This document shows positions 40,906 to 50,438 of a stretch of 64,000 nucleotides of DNA, in pieces. Below the pieces are notes generated by a model. That model saw only the letters and a list, made by a program, of their open reading frames with translations. It did no database searches and had not been told where the DNA came from. Position 1 is the stretch's first letter. The number at the start of each line of letters is the position of its first letter. The translations under genes and the position numbers were made by a program. This stretch comes from Enterobacter sichuanensis. Lineage in GTDB: Bacteria > Pseudomonadota > Gammaproteobacteria > Enterobacterales > Enterobacteriaceae. The stretch spans positions 153,041 through 217,040 of the forward strand of contig NZ_POVL01000001.1 of the NCBI RefSeq assembly GCF_002939185.1, read 5' to 3'.

Positions 40906-41715
40906 ATGGACAAGAAAATCGGGTTTATCGGCTGCGGTAACATGGGCAAAGCCATTCTGGGCGGCCTGATCGCCAGCGGGCAGGTACTGCCGGGTCAGAT
41001 TTGGGTCTATACCCCGTCACCGGACAAGGTCGCCGCGCTGCGCGATCAATACGGGATCAACGCCGCCGAAAGCGCGCAGGAAGTGGCCCAGGTCGCCGAT
41101 ATCGTCTTTGGTGCCGTTAAGCCGAACATCATGATCAAAGTGCTGAGCGACATCACCTCCAGCCTGAATAAAGAGACGCTGGTGGTGTCGATTGCCGCTG
41201 GCATCACGCTCGATCAGCTGGCGCGCGCGCTGGGCCACGACCGCAAAATCGTCCGCGCGATGCCCAATACCCCTTCACTGGTGAACGCCGGCATGACCTC
41301 CGTCACGCCAAACGCGCTGGTGACCTCAGAGGAAGTGGCCGATGTGCTGAACATCTTCCGCTGCTTCGGTGAGGCGGAAGTGATTGCCGAACCGATGATC
41401 CACCCGGTGGTCGGCGTGAGTGGTTCTGCCCCGGCGTATGTCTTTATGTTTTTAGAAGCGATGGCCGACGCCGCGGTGCTTGGCGGTATGCCGCGCGCGC
41501 AGGCGTATAAGTTCGCCGCCCAGGCCGTCATGGGCTCCGCCAAAATGGTGCTGGAGACCGGCAAACACCCTGGTGAACTGAAAGATATGGTCTGCTCTCC
41601 GGGCGGTACCACCATTGAAGCGGTGCGGGTGCTGGAAGAGCGCGGGTTCCGCTCGGCGGTCATTGAAGCGATGGCAAAATGCATGGAAAAATCAGAGAAG
41701 CTCAGTAAATCCTGA
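40906..41715 (+). CDS. proC: Pyrroline-5-carboxylate reductase
   Basis: 269 residues, equal to E. coli ProC. The Rossmann motif GFIGCGNMGKAILGG starts at residue 6; VKPNIMIKVL, RAMPNTPSLV near 120 and VSGSAPAYVFMF near 172 follow, with the C-terminal helical dimer domain ending in SPGGTTIEAVRVLEE. It makes proline from pyrroline-5-carboxylate using NADPH. A GTG at 40903 immediately precedes the ATG; I use the ATG (MDKKIGFIG). It converges on dgcC. Confidence 0.97.
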   Translation: MDKKIGFIGCGNMGKAILGGLIASGQVLPGQIWVYTPSPDKVAALRDQYGINAAESAQEVAQVADIVFGAVKPNIMIKVLSDITSSLNKETLVVSIAAGITLDQLARALGHDRKIVRAMPNTPSLVNAGMTSVTPNALVTSEEVADVLNIFRCFGEAEVIAEPMIHPVVGVSGSAPAYVFMFLEAMADAAVLGGMPRAQAYKFAAQAVMGSAKMVLETGKHPGELKDMVCSPGGTTIEAVRVLEERGFRSAVIEAMAKCMEKSEKLSKS

Positions 41716-41731
41716 TGACCTCCGCCGGGCG

Positions 41732-42835
41732 TCAGGCAGCCACTTCGGTGCGGCTGCGCCCGGCATTTTTCGCCCTGTACAACGCGACGTCAGCCGCCTT
41801 CAGCCATTCCCGATAATGTCCAAACTGCGGCCCCCAGGGGGCAACGCCTACGCTTATGCGCAGCGCTTCTTTTGGCGCGCACGGTAACGACAGTTTTTCC
41901 AGCCGCTCGTGTACCCGGGACATGACGGCGATGGCGCTTTCCGCCGCGGTCTGAGACATAATCACCGCAAATTCATCCCCGCCAAAGCGGCCGATAGCAT
42001 CCCCTGCCCGCACCGACATCTGCAGCTGGCGCGTAATGGCAATGATCGCCTCATCGCCCACATCGTGCCCCCAGGTATCGTTGATGTTCTTGAAATGGTC
42101 GATATCAATCAGCAGTATCGTGGCGGTGCAGTGGTTGCGACGGCACTGCTCAAATTCATTTCGCAGCAGCATTTCCCAGTGCCGGCGATTAAAGACCCCG
42201 GTCATGCCGTCGCGGGTACTCATCATTTCCAGCCGCCGTTTATGCTCTGCAAGCCTGACGGCGGTGCGGTGGCTGAGCCAGGCAAACAGCATGGGATAAA
42301 GCACAAGTACGGGAAGCGTTAACCCCCACTCCACCGGATCGGGAGTGAAGAAAACTATCCGTCCGGCCAGCGGCAGCGTCACCAGCGCGGAAAGCAGTGT
42401 CAGGAAGATCCCCGGTACAAACAGACGACAACCGCCAGAGCCCATCATATTCATCCCCACCATCATCACCAGCGCGGCGGTGGGCAACGCATTCATCCCC
42501 ATCAGACCAATCCAGACCCCGGCGATAATGGCATCGATCTTCAGATTGAAGATTTCCTGCTGATGCGGTGAAGCGGCACGGCAGGAAAGTTGCCAGGCGA
42601 AATGGGGCCAGACGAAGGACCACCCCACCAGTAACAGCCACCAGCCACCGGGTAAGAAATGGGTGACCAGCATTCCGGCAATGGGAAAAAACATGACTGC
42701 CAGCCCGACAGCGCGCGCCAGCCGAACCCGCCGGGCAAATTGAATGCCGGCTCGGTGAGGGTCATCCTGAGAAAGGGTTAAATTCCACTCTTCCCGAATG
42801 CGCTTTTTGTTGTAATACGTTTCATCATTCATCAT
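41732..42835 (-). CDS. dgcC: Diguanylate cyclase DgcC (AdrA)
   Basis: A 367-residue membrane diguanylate cyclase: an N-terminal MASE2 domain of several hydrophobic segments (about 30-180) and a C-terminal GGDEF domain (about 195-367) with intact active site GRFGGDEFAVIM and DIDHFKNINDTWGHDVGDEA. No RxxD inhibitory site is evident just before GGDEF. It makes c-di-GMP, which activates cellulose synthase BcsA; in E. coli and Salmonella it is CsgD-dependent. I use ATG 42835; the E. coli initiator a few codons upstream is ATA (Ile) here. A TATAAT lies 31 bases upstream with a weak -35, compatible with sigma-S. Confidence 0.94.
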   Translation of the reverse strand: MMNDETYYNKKRIREEWNLTLSQDDPHRAGIQFARRVRLARAVGLAVMFFPIAGMLVTHFLPGGWWLLLVGWSFVWPHFAWQLSCRAASPHQQEIFNLKIDAIIAGVWIGLMGMNALPTAALVMMVGMNMMGSGGCRLFVPGIFLTLLSALVTLPLAGRIVFFTPDPVEWGLTLPVLVLYPMLFAWLSHRTAVRLAEHKRRLEMMSTRDGMTGVFNRRHWEMLLRNEFEQCRRNHCTATILLIDIDHFKNINDTWGHDVGDEAIIAITRQLQMSVRAGDAIGRFGGDEFAVIMSQTAAESAIAVMSRVHERLEKLSLPCAPKEALRISVGVAPWGPQFGHYREWLKAADVALYRAKNAGRSRTEVAA

Positions 42836-42865
42836 TTTTGGGAATATTCTGAAACATTTTCCCAA

Positions 42866-42871
42866 ATTATA
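42866..42871 (-). promoter_or_regulatory. Candidate -10 element of dgcC
   Basis: TATAAT on the minus strand, 31 bases before the chosen dgcC ATG. The -35 at 17 bases is ACTTTC, a poor match. The 5' leader would be about 25 bases with no strong Shine-Dalgarno (only GGGAAA at 42858-42863 on minus). Confidence 0.45.
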
Positions 42872-42937
42872 GAGAGGGGGTCTGCGGGGAAAGTATGAAA
42901 TTTCGGGTGAGCCGCCGGAGCCGCTCACCCGTTAGAA

Positions 42938-43258
42938 CTACACTTTTTTCTTCAGACAGGCACTCATAAACTTGCTGCGGTCGTCCCCTTTCAGGGACTG
43001 CTCGGTTGCCTTCGCATTACACTCGCGCATTTTTTGCTGCTGCGGCGTCAGGCTTTTTTCATCAGGCTTCGAAGCACCGTTTTTGAGGCAGTCGCTCATA
43101 TAGGTCTTACGGGCATCCCCCTTCAGACTTTGTGACGTCGCCTGTTGATTACAGGTGGTCATACGCTGTTGTTGCGGCGTTAACGTTTTCTCTTCCGCGT
43201 TCGCCGATGCGACCAGGAACAGACCAGAAAGCAGAGTGACCAGTAATGTTGTTTTCAT
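42938..43258 (-). CDS. psiF: Phosphate starvation-inducible protein PsiF
   Basis: A 106-residue secreted protein with a Sec signal (MKTTLLVTLLSGLFLVASANA, cleaved before EEKTL). The mature part is two tandem copies of a roughly 40-residue PsiF repeat: KTLTPQQQRMTTCNQQA...MSDCLKNG and KSLTPQQQKMRECNAKA...MSACLKKK, each with two cysteines that may pair. Function unknown; the E. coli homologue is induced by phosphate starvation and cotranscribed with phoA. Here a terminator-like hairpin separates the two, so phoA read-through would be partial. Start ATG 43258 gives the homologous protein; an ATG 93 bases upstream would destroy the signal peptide. Confidence 0.94.
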   Translation of the reverse strand: MKTTLLVTLLSGLFLVASANAEEKTLTPQQQRMTTCNQQATSQSLKGDARKTYMSDCLKNGASKPDEKSLTPQQQKMRECNAKATEQSLKGDDRSKFMSACLKKKV

Positions 43259-43306
43259 TGCACCATCCTTTTGTGAACATTCCCTGTAAGTCTGGTTCGT
43301 GACAGG

Positions 43307-43341
43307 AAAAAAACCACCCGGCAGATGTGATTTCCGCCGGG
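43307..43341 (-). terminator. Intrinsic terminator between phoA and psiF
   Basis: On the minus strand GCCCGGCGG...CTGCCGGGTGG forms a 6-bp core stem (CCCGGC/GCCGGG) and is followed by seven T residues. It begins 6 bases after the phoA stop. Confidence 0.72.
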
Positions 43342-43347
43342 CTTTTA

Positions 43348-44763
43348 TCATTTAAGACCCAGTGCCGCCTTCATGGTGTAGAACAGATCCGTCTGATCGG
43401 TCAGCCCTACCACGTTGGCCGCATGCGGGCCGTAGGCGGCAATGCGCAGCTGGGTGCCCGTGTGCTCCATGGACTCTTCTTCCGAGTTACCATAGCTCAG
43501 CACCATGACGGCACCATCTTTGGTGTTCAGCGCCTGCGTCAGGCCCGGGGCTTTGGTATCCGCCGGTATGATCTGGCTGGCGTGCGCATGGTCCGCGGTG
43601 ACGATCACCAGTGTGTTACCCTCTTTTTTCGCGAACGCGAGCGCCTTCTGCACCGCTTCGTCCAGATCGACCGTTTCGCCAATCTGGCCGCACGGATTGG
43701 CCGCGTGGTCCTGCTTATCGATCGACGCGCCCTCTACCTGCAGGAAGAATCCTTTTTCGCTCTTGCTCAGCAGCGAGATCGCTTTATCGGTCATCGCCGC
43801 CAGCGTCGGTACGCTGTCAGTACGTTTCGGGTTAGGCGTACAGGTTACGGCAGGCTTATCGATATTGCCGTGATAAGAGGCTTTGGGCCCTTCCCAGCGC
43901 ACGGGCATGTTGCCGTCGGAGAAAAGCCCCAGCAGCGGTTTGTCCTGGTTTGCCTCGGTTATCGCCGCCAGAGAGCGGGCATCGCTCACCAGCTGATAGC
44001 CGCGAGCCTGTGCCTGCTCGCGCAGCGTTTTGCCCTGCCACTCGCCCGCCGTCGCGGTCTCCGCGAAGGTTTTCGCGCCGCCGCCCAGGGTGACGTCAGG
44101 ACGCGCATTCAGCAGCTGTTCCGTAATGGAACCCTTGCCGCCTTTTTCCAGCGCGTTCGTGGAGCATTTTTCGCTGGTCACTGACGGGCCATAGCATTTA
44201 CGGGAGGTGACGTGGGCCACCAGCGCCGCAGGTGTTGCGTCCTGAAGCTCAGCGGTGGAGACGTTGCCGGTTGCCAGCCCTGCTGCTTTTGCCATCTCCA
44301 GTATCGTTTGATGATCTTTTTCGTGAATATCGACACCCAGCGCGCCATTATAGGTTTTCACGCCCGTGGACCACGCCGTGGCCGAGGCCGCCGAATCGGT
44401 TACGTAATCCGGTTTACCGGTTTTTTTATCCAGCGAATAATGGGTATATTGTCCGGTCAGGGGTAATGCGTCGATACCTTTAAAAAAGCCGCCCGCACCT
44501 TCAGCATAATTTCGCGCCGCCGTGATTTCGGAATCACCCATTCCATCGCCGATAAGCAGAATAATATTTTTCGCGGGTTTTTCATTAAGCGAAGCGCGAA
44601 TAGCGGCGGTTTGATCTTCCGACAATCGGCGCGCGCCGCCAGGCTGGGTGATATCCCCTTTGGCTGCACGATTATCCAGCACGTGAGTCTGGTGGGTGTC
44701 AGCATAAATGGCAGGGGTAAATAACAGGGGAAGTAATGCAATGAAAAGTGCGCTCTGTTTCAA
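43348..44763 (-). CDS. phoA: Alkaline phosphatase
   Basis: 471 residues, as in E. coli PhoA. Sec signal peptide (about 1-21, ending IYA/DTH) exports it to the periplasm. The metal and catalytic sites are intact: [12 protein letters not shown] (Zn/Mg Asp), [15 protein letters not shown] with the nucleophile Ser in DSAAS near residue 124, [15 protein letters not shown], and [11 protein letters not shown] with Zn His. Two disulfide pairs of Cys are retained. It hydrolyses phosphate monoesters under phosphate starvation. A Pho box and TATAGT lie upstream. Confidence 0.97.
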   Translation of the reverse strand: MKQSALFIALLPLLFTPAIYADTHQTHVLDNRAAKGDITQPGGARRLSEDQTAAIRASLNEKPAKNIILLIGDGMGDSEITAARNYAEGAGGFFKGIDALPLTGQYTHYSLDKKTGKPDYVTDSAASATAWSTGVKTYNGALGVDIHEKDHQTILEMAKAAGLATGNVSTAELQDATPAALVAHVTSRKCYGPSVTSEKCSTNALEKGGKGSITEQLLNARPDVTLGGGAKTFAETATAGEWQGKTLREQAQARGYQLVSDARSLAAITEANQDKPLLGLFSDGNMPVRWEGPKASYHGNIDKPAVTCTPNPKRTDSVPTLAAMTDKAISLLSKSEKGFFLQVEGASIDKQDHAANPCGQIGETVDLDEAVQKALAFAKKEGNTLVIVTADHAHASQIIPADTKAPGLTQALNTKDGAVMVLSYGNSEEESMEHTGTQLRIAAYGPHAANVVGLTDQTDLFYTMKAALGLK

Positions 44764-44823
44764 TTTATTTTCTCCATGTACAAATACATAAAAATAAAAA
44801 CAGAGCGACTATAGGCATCCTGC

Positions 44824-44841
44824 ATGACAATTCTATGACAC
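44824..44841 (-). promoter_or_regulatory. Pho box of phoA
   Basis: On the minus strand GTGTCATAGAATTGTCAT matches the PhoB consensus CTGTCATAAA(T/A)CTGTCA(C/T) at most positions, and the -10 TATAGT lies about 11 bases further downstream (44808-44813), the same layout as E. coli phoA. Confidence 0.82.
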
Positions 44842-44862
44842 GTCGTTACGTCCTGTGACGGT

Positions 44863-45123
44863 TTAGCTGCGCGGATGCCTTAACAGCTTCTTTACGTACT
44901 GATGAAGCATCTCTGCATCCTCAACCGGCACCTGCGATTCAGGCCTGACGCTCTCCAGCGCACCTTCCACGCTCTCAATCAACGCCTGTTGCTCGCTTTT
45001 CGCCATCTGTCGCAGCAGCGCGGTAACCACAATTTCCAGCGCTTCGACCTGGGCGACCAGCTCTTTTGATTCCTCTTCCTTTTGTGCAAGCTTGACCAGC
45101 AATTCCGCAATCAGATTTTTCAT
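44863..45123 (-). CDS. iraP: Anti-adaptor protein IraP (RssB inhibitor)
   Basis: An 86-residue helical, coiled-coil protein, same length as E. coli Ira[34 protein letters not shown] at the start (split at natural points) and [11 protein letters not shown] at the end. IraP binds the adaptor RssB, blocking delivery of sigma-S to ClpXP and raising RpoS during phosphate or magnesium starvation. It lies upstream of phoA on the same strand, as in E. coli. Its 180-bp upstream region should hold a ppGpp-sensitive promoter, but I cannot define it. Confidence 0.93.
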   Translation of the reverse strand: MKNLIAELLVKLAQKEEESKELVAQVEALEIVVTALLRQMAKSEQQALIESVEGALESVRPESQVPVEDAEMLHQYVKKLLRHPRS

Positions 45124-45304
45124 CGTGCTATTTCCTTATCAGTTTTGTCTGAAGTTAGCATTCTGAATCGGTTATGCAAAGAGAAGATATTTATTATGGT
45201 ATGCAAAAGTGATGTGGGCATAAAAATAAATGCCCATCACGACCAGCGAAACGTTTTTCTATTAAAAAGCGATACGGTTATCTCGCCGATTTCGCCTCCG
45301 CCAT

Positions 45305-46492
45305 TTATCTGCGGCGGCGCAGCGCAATTGCCAGCTGGATAATATTGATTAAAACAACCATCGCCGTGGCAGCAAATACCCAACGAAAACCCGCCATCGC
45401 CGAAACGGATGCGCCAATAAGCGGACCGGCAACATTCCCCAGATACATAAATGACTGGTTATATCCAAAAATACGCCCGGTCACCTGGTCACTGGAATAT
45501 TTGACCAGCAAGGTCTGTACCGCAGGCAACATGGCACCATCGGCAAAGCCGAGCAGAAAACGCAGGACGCCCAACTGCAGCGGAGAGGTGACAAACGACA
45601 TGGCGAAAAAGAGCACCACCGCAAAGCAAAGCGTCGCCATCAGAATGCGCGCGGTGCCGATCCGGTCACCCAGTTTTCCAAGACGTGGCGCGGAAATCAG
45701 CGCCGATACGCCCGGCACGGCGGCAATCATCCCGCTGAGAAACGCAATATTGTTGCTGTCTGGCTCCATCGATTTAATAAACAGCGCCAGAATCGGCCCC
45801 ACCGAACCGTTACAGAGCTGGATAACCATGGTGGTCACAAACAGGCTGATCATCAACCCCGGATAAGGCAGCGAGGCGAACACGGCCTTACCGCTCAGGC
45901 GTTCAGACTTGCTGATAACCGGGCGGCCGCCCTCTTTGATAAGAAAGAGCGTCACCAGAAAACTGATCACCAGCAGAACCGCAGTGATGATAAATACCGC
46001 GCGCAGCCCGACGTGGTCCGCCAGAAAGCCTCCCAGCAGCGGGCCACCGATAACGCCGCTTATCTGGGCTGTGGAGAGCGTACTCAGCGCCCAGCCGCTC
46101 CGCTCACGCGGTACCTGAGAGGCGACCAGCGCCATGGCATTGGGAATATACCCGGAAGTCAGTCCCATCACCGCCCGCAGGAAGAACAGCTGCCAGACGT
46201 TGGTGGCAAAGGCCTGCAGCAGAATGGCGATCGCCATCCCGAGCGAAGCGCGCAGCAGCATCAGCTTCCGGCCCTTCCGGTCGGCCAGGCTGCCCCACAT
46301 CGGCGACACAATCGCGGACACCAGAAACGTGACGCTGAAGGTCAGACCGGACCACATGGAAAGCGCTTCATGTGAGGTCACCCCCAGCTGTGAAACGTAC
46401 AGTGGCAGGAACGGCAAGATCTGGCTGATGGCAAGCCCGGTAAAGAAGCAACCGAACCAGACCGAGATGAGATTAACTTTCCAGGATTCCAT
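45305..46492 (-). CDS. MdtG-like multidrug efflux MFS transporter
   Basis: A 395-residue, 12-span major facilitator. Motif A after TM2 reads [20 protein letters not shown]; motif C-like [22 protein letters not shown] near 150; LGKLGDRIG in the second half. It is clearly related to E. coli MdtG (for example [24 protein letters not shown] and [21 protein letters not shown]), but is a divergent paralogue, and MdtG maps elsewhere in E. coli. Drug export driven by protons is expected; substrates cannot be told. It and the next gene are inserted between iraP and ddlA, which are adjacent in E. coli. Confidence 0.85.
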   Translation of the reverse strand: MESWKVNLISVWFGCFFTGLAISQILPFLPLYVSQLGVTSHEALSMWSGLTFSVTFLVSAIVSPMWGSLADRKGRKLMLLRASLGMAIAILLQAFATNVWQLFFLRAVMGLTSGYIPNAMALVASQVPRERSGWALSTLSTAQISGVIGGPLLGGFLADHVGLRAVFIITAVLLVISFLVTLFLIKEGGRPVISKSERLSGKAVFASLPYPGLMISLFVTTMVIQLCNGSVGPILALFIKSMEPDSNNIAFLSGMIAAVPGVSALISAPRLGKLGDRIGTARILMATLCFAVVLFFAMSFVTSPLQLGVLRFLLGFADGAMLPAVQTLLVKYSSDQVTGRIFGYNQSFMYLGNVAGPLIGASVSAMAGFRWVFAATAMVVLINIIQLAIALRRRR

Positions 46493-46660
46493 AAAGAAAC
46501 AATCTTCATTTTTAGGCGAATTCGCCGACAGATTAGCAAGTTACGCGTGTTGACGTCGCACCAGAGATGCGGCCCGACAGACTTTGGTGTTTTATCTTCC
46601 CAGTCATCATATTTGTGAAATAAGTCACAATTCATCCATTTTCTGACGGAATATTATGCT

Positions 46661-47344
46661 TCAGCGGCAGAGCCCGAAACCGCGCATCCCCAGATGAAAG
46701 TGGTTGGCATGCGCCGCGTTATACTCCGGTCCCAGGCCGTTCCCGTAATAACCACAGCTCGCCGCCAGCATGGCCTTAAGCCATGGTTGCGTTTTTGCTC
46801 CCTTCCAGCCGTTCAGCACCGTGACGCGCTCTCCGTTTGCCAGCCGAAACGCGGCGATATCCAGCGCCTCCGCCGTGGCATGTTCACTGCGTCGCGCGTC
46901 GGGGCGGTGATAAATATTGCGGCAGGCAAAGCTGCCGAGGTGATCGATGCGCGTCAGGTCACTGCCCATAAAGCGTTTTGTCAGTGGCCGGGCCTGCTGA
47001 TGGATATAGAGCGCTGAACCGAGCGCCAGCGGACAGCTGGCAAGGAAACTGCTGTTCAGGCTGACCGGGCCAAAATCGCGCACGCGCACGACGTTGTTAA
47101 GCGGGCACGCTCCGCCGCTGTCCGCCACCGGCTGGGAGCGGATTATCGCGCGTTGGTTAGCCTGGGACAGCAGACTCGCGCACGCCTCGGGGGTTAAACG
47201 CCGCAGCTTATACTGGGTGATTCGGCCGGGTGGGTCGTCAAGCGTCAGCGGTATGAAAGGGTTGTAGTAAGGCGGCAACCAGTGGTAACCCACCGTTGCG
47301 ACTGCGATAAGAATCAAAACGGTCAGAAGCGTTTTTCCTTTCAC
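46661..47344 (-). CDS. Extensin-like C-terminal domain protein with M15-type metal motif
   Basis: A 227-residue protein with an N-terminal signal anchor (residues 4-24) and an extensin-like_C domain with six cysteines that could pair in the periplasm (C55, C80, C104, C141, C197, C226). It contains [10 protein letters not shown] (S153, H155, D162) and HFH (H215, H217), which matches the S-x-H-x3-x-A-x-D and H-x-H zinc ligands of peptidase M15/D-Ala-D-Ala peptidases, with Gly replaced by Ala. That suggests a cell-wall peptidase, but activity is unproven. It is divergent from ddlA, the D-Ala-D-Ala ligase gene, with 103 bp between starts. Absent here in E. coli K-12. Confidence 0.82.
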   Translation of the reverse strand: MKGKTLLTVLILIAVATVGYHWLPPYYNPFIPLTLDDPPGRITQYKLRRLTPEACASLLSQANQRAIIRSQPVADSGGACPLNNVVRVRDFGPVSLNSSFLASCPLALGSALYIHQQARPLTKRFMGSDLTRIDHLGSFACRNIYHRPDARRSEHATAEALDIAAFRLANGERVTVLNGWKGAKTQPWLKAMLAASCGYYGNGLGPEYNAAHANHFHLGMRGFGLCR

Positions 47345-47447
47345 TCTCCCCCCTCAACATTCCCCAAAACATTATGGCAGAAGGTCGCGAAACCCGCCGG
47401 GCATCGTGGTATGTTATTGGCTTTTCGTCAGACTGGAAGAGAGTGAG

Positions 47448-48548
47448 ATGGCTAAGCAGCGCGTAGGTATTGTCTTTGGGGGAAAATCAGCGGAGCACGA
47501 AGTTTCATTGCAATCGGCCAAAAATATCGTCGATGCGATCGATAAAAGCCGTTTCGACGTGGTGCTGCTGGGCATTGATAAACAGGGTCAGTGGCACGTT
47601 AACGATGCCAGCCAGTATCTGCTGAATGCCCACGATCCGGCGCATATCGCCCTTAATCCTTCGGAAATTAGCGTCGCCACCGTACCCGGCGTCGTGAAGG
47701 GACAACTCATCGACGCAGGCAATGCGCAGGCTCTCGCCCAGATTGACGTTGTTTTCCCAATCGTTCACGGCACCCTTGGCGAAGATGGTTCTCTGCAGGG
47801 AATGCTGCGCATGGCCAACCTACCGTTCGTCGGCTCGGATGTTCTCGGTTCCGCCGCCTGCATGGACAAAGACGTCACCAAACGCCTGCTGCGCGATGCC
47901 GGGCTGAATATTGCGCCGTTCGTCACCCTGACCCGCGCCAACCGCGACAAACACAGCTTCGCGCAGATTAGCGAACAGCTGGGTCTGCCGCTGTTTGTGA
48001 AGCCAGCCAACCAGGGTTCCTCCGTGGGTGTCAGCAAAGTGACAAACGAGGCACAGTTTACCGAGGCCGTCCGTCTGGCGTTTGAGTTCGACCATAAAGT
48101 GGTGATTGAGCAGGGCATCAAAGGCCGTGAAATTGAATGCGCCGTTCTGGGCAACGATTTTCCACAGGCGAGCACCTGCGGTGAAGTGGTCTTAAACAGC
48201 GACTTTTACTCGTACGACACCAAATACATTGATGACAAAGGCGCCCAGGTCGTTGTGCCTGCGGCTATCGATCCGGAGATCAACGATAAGATCCGGGCGA
48301 TCGCCATTCGCGCCTATCAGACGCTCGGCTGCTGCGGCATGGCGCGCGTGGATGTGTTCCTGACGCCGGAAAACGAGGTGGTGATCAATGAAATCAACAC
48401 GCTGCCGGGCTTCACTAACATCAGCATGTATCCGAAACTGTGGCAGGCCAGCGGCCTGAGCTACTCAGACCTGATCACCCGCCTGATTGAACTGGCGCTG
48501 GAGCGTCACGCCGCCGACAGCGCGCTGAAAAGTTCCGTAAACGGTTAA
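47448..48548 (+). CDS. ddlA: D-alanine--D-alanine ligase A
   Basis: A 366-residue ATP-grasp ligase, near the E. coli DdlA length. [12 protein letters not shown] at residue 10, [20 protein letters not shown] near 98, [15 protein letters not shown] near 181, and the Mg-binding [20 protein letters not shown] near 316. It joins two D-alanines for peptidoglycan precursors. ATG 47448 has AGAGTGAG upstream and gives [12 protein letters not shown]; an upstream ATG at 47406 adds unrelated residues. Its stop overlaps the stop of yaiZ by four bases (convergent). Confidence 0.97.
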   Translation: MAKQRVGIVFGGKSAEHEVSLQSAKNIVDAIDKSRFDVVLLGIDKQGQWHVNDASQYLLNAHDPAHIALNPSEISVATVPGVVKGQLIDAGNAQALAQIDVVFPIVHGTLGEDGSLQGMLRMANLPFVGSDVLGSAACMDKDVTKRLLRDAGLNIAPFVTLTRANRDKHSFAQISEQLGLPLFVKPANQGSSVGVSKVTNEAQFTEAVRLAFEFDHKVVIEQGIKGREIECAVLGNDFPQASTCGEVVLNSDFYSYDTKYIDDKGAQVVVPAAIDPEINDKIRAIAIRAYQTLGCCGMARVDVFLTPENEVVINEINTLPGFTNISMYPKLWQASGLSYSDLITRLIELALERHAADSALKSSVNG

Positions 48549-48781
48549 TCGGCTCTCTTCGCCGTTTCCGTCTCATCCGCTGTCGTCTCTTCAGGACGAC
48601 GGCGGATAATCAACCCCGCCAGCCAGAAACTGATGACCCAGGTCACCAGTCCAACAGCATAGGTTTGCCACCCTTTTGCCTCAAATCCCAGCAGGCCCAC
48701 GACACCGTTAAGAATAAAGATGAGCCCGATAGCAAAGGCGTAGTAGTGCCAGTCTCGGCGTAGTTTGGACGTGAGCTTCAT
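48545..48781 (-). CDS. yaiZ: Small inner-membrane protein YaiZ (DUF2754)
   Basis: A 78-residue protein with two transmembrane segments (about 15-32 and 38-60) and a charged Glu/Thr-rich C-terminal tail. The core [19 protein letters not shown] and [20 protein letters not shown] is essentially the E. coli YaiZ sequence; the tail is longer here (E. coli about 70 aa). Function unknown. I chose ATG 48781; an upstream in-frame ATG at 48808 adds 9 residues. It overlaps the ddlA stop. Confidence 0.9.
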   Translation of the reverse strand: MKLTSKLRRDWHYYAFAIGLIFILNGVVGLLGFEAKGWQTYAVGLVTWVISFWLAGLIIRRRPEETTADETETAKRAD

Positions 48782-48870
48782 AACAACTCCGGCAGGAAAA
48801 AAAGACATCCTCTCACAGTTTTACGGTCAGGTCTGTGGCAGATGCGGAAAATCTGAAACGCGACGCAATT

Positions 48871-48882
48871 TCACTTAAGTGA
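48871..48882. promoter_or_regulatory. Perfect 12-bp palindrome between yaiZ and yaiY
   Basis: TCACTTAAGTGA is a perfect palindrome set in AT-rich sequence, 90 bases from the yaiZ start and 149 from the yaiY start. A TTGACA lies at about 48955. It has operator character, but I do not recognise the regulator. Confidence 0.35.
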
Positions 48883-49030
48883 CAAAATTGTGATGTGCTG
48901 CAGAAATCAACAATCCAGGAGAATTCCGGCAGGGAAATTACCACGATTCTGATATTGACAAATGCGATGACCTGTCAAACTCACCCCGTAAGAGGCTTAT
49001 TGAAACAGAGTGATATTTTCGGGAGGTCAT

Positions 49031-49330
49031 ATGGCTGACTTTACATTGTCGAAACCGATTTTTGGCGGCAAACCAAAAACCTCCACGGCGGGTAATATCG
49101 CTTATGCCCTGTTTGTCCTGTTCTGCTTCTGGGCCGGCTCGCAGCTGCTCAATATGCTGGTCCATGCGCCAGGCGTTTATGAACACCTGATGCAGGTCCA
49201 GGACAACGGACGCCCGCGGGTTGAGATTGGATTGGGTGTCAGCACCCTGTTCGGTCTGATCCCCTTCCTCGCGGGGTGTATGATTCTCGGCGTGGTGGCG
49301 TTAGTTCTGCGCTTTCGCCGTCGCCATTAA
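49031..49330 (+). CDS. yaiY: Inner-membrane protein YaiY (DUF2755)
   Basis: A 99-residue protein with two transmembrane segments (about 22-42 and 68-92) and basic ends, matching E. coli YaiY: LSKPIFGG start, [31 protein letters not shown] and [20 protein letters not shown]. Function unknown. I use ATG 49031 with GGGAGG 7 bases upstream; the in-frame ATA/ATG at 49010 is upstream of the Shine-Dalgarno. Its stop overlaps that of convergent yaiW by four bases. Confidence 0.92.
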   Translation: MADFTLSKPIFGGKPKTSTAGNIAYALFVLFCFWAGSQLLNMLVHAPGVYEHLMQVQDNGRPRVEIGLGVSTLFGLIPFLAGCMILGVVALVLRFRRRH

Positions 49331-50424
49331 AGGCCCATACAGCGAGCCCGGCGGTCATCCACGCGTTTTGCGAACCATGCGGTGGTCAGGTTACGCGTGA
49401 TTTTCGGGCTTTCAAGCTGGATCCCCGGCAGGATAGCCCTCGGTAGCGTTTTCCCGCTTTTCTTCTCTGCCAGCGCAAACACCTTTCTGTACAGATCCGT
49501 TTTCTCAAATGCCAGGCTGTCGCCTTTCTCAAGCTGACGGCGGATGTCGCTGTTGCTCATGCCAAGCGTTGTCGATAATTTCCGCACTGCCAGTTCGGTG
49601 CTTCCCGCCTCGCTGCTTCCGTAAGCGATGAGATCGCCATCCAGCGCCAGCTTCACGCCGCTTGCGCGGCTGACCGCACTCTGAAATGCCGCATTACGGC
49701 TGGCATACCAGCCCGCGTTAAAGTCGGCAAAGCGGTATAGCGGCTCATCGTAGTTCGCCGGGTAGTTCAGCAGATGATATGTGCCAAACCACAGTCCACC
49801 GCGCAGGGAGAAGACCTCCTGGCGCACCGTACCGTCGATTTTCCACGGGTAGCCGTCAGTATGCTTCTCTGCGAACGCAATACTCACCTGCATCGGGCCG
49901 CCGGTATGCACCGGGTTAAGTGAGCCAAACAGCTTCTGCCCCATCGGCACCATGTTGATGAAATCATCGAAAATGGCGCTGAGCTGTTTTTCGGTTTTCA
50001 CCGTATCCAGCCGGTCACTGTAGCTTTTGCCGTTCGGCGAGGTGATTTTAAGCGCGGTGTGCACGAGAAATACCGGGATATGCATGGATTCCGCGCGACG
50101 GTCGATCTCTTTCCAGGCAATTTTGTTCAGACCCGGCACAACCGGGTCTGACTGATACATCGACTCCTGCTGCGCCACCGCCAGCACCGAGCAGATATTC
50201 TCCTCAGTGGGGGCAATCTTTTGGCTCTCAAAGGTTTTTGCCAGAGCATCTGCCCAGGCGTTGCGATCCTTCACGCTGGCGGGCATTTTCTGCCGTACCA
50301 CGCTTGCCACATCGACGGGCTTCTCCCCTTTTTTCAGCGGAGCGGCCCCTTTTTCGGCACAGCCCGCCAGGACAAGGGCGGCCAGTAAAGACAACGGTAA
50401 CGCGCGCGGTACGGCAAAAGACAT
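49327..50424 (-). CDS. yaiW: Outer-membrane lipoprotein YaiW (DUF1615)
   Basis: A 365-residue lipoprotein with lipobox LAALVLAGC near residue 22 and Ala at +2, consistent with outer-membrane sorting. It matches E. coli YaiW closely ([49 protein letters not shown]). In E. coli YaiW is surface-exposed and, with SbmA, affects uptake of proline-rich antimicrobial peptides such as Bac7. It follows sbmA by 14 bases, so the pair is cotranscribed. Confidence 0.94.
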   Translation of the reverse strand: MSFAVPRALPLSLLAALVLAGCAEKGAAPLKKGEKPVDVASVVRQKMPASVKDRNAWADALAKTFESQKIAPTEENICSVLAVAQQESMYQSDPVVPGLNKIAWKEIDRRAESMHIPVFLVHTALKITSPNGKSYSDRLDTVKTEKQLSAIFDDFINMVPMGQKLFGSLNPVHTGGPMQVSIAFAEKHTDGYPWKIDGTVRQEVFSLRGGLWFGTYHLLNYPANYDEPLYRFADFNAGWYASRNAAFQSAVSRASGVKLALDGDLIAYGSSEAGSTELAVRKLSTTLGMSNSDIRRQLEKGDSLAFEKTDLYRKVFALAEKKSGKTLPRAILPGIQLESPKITRNLTTAWFAKRVDDRRARCMGL

Positions 50425-50438
50425 AGCAACTCCCTGTA

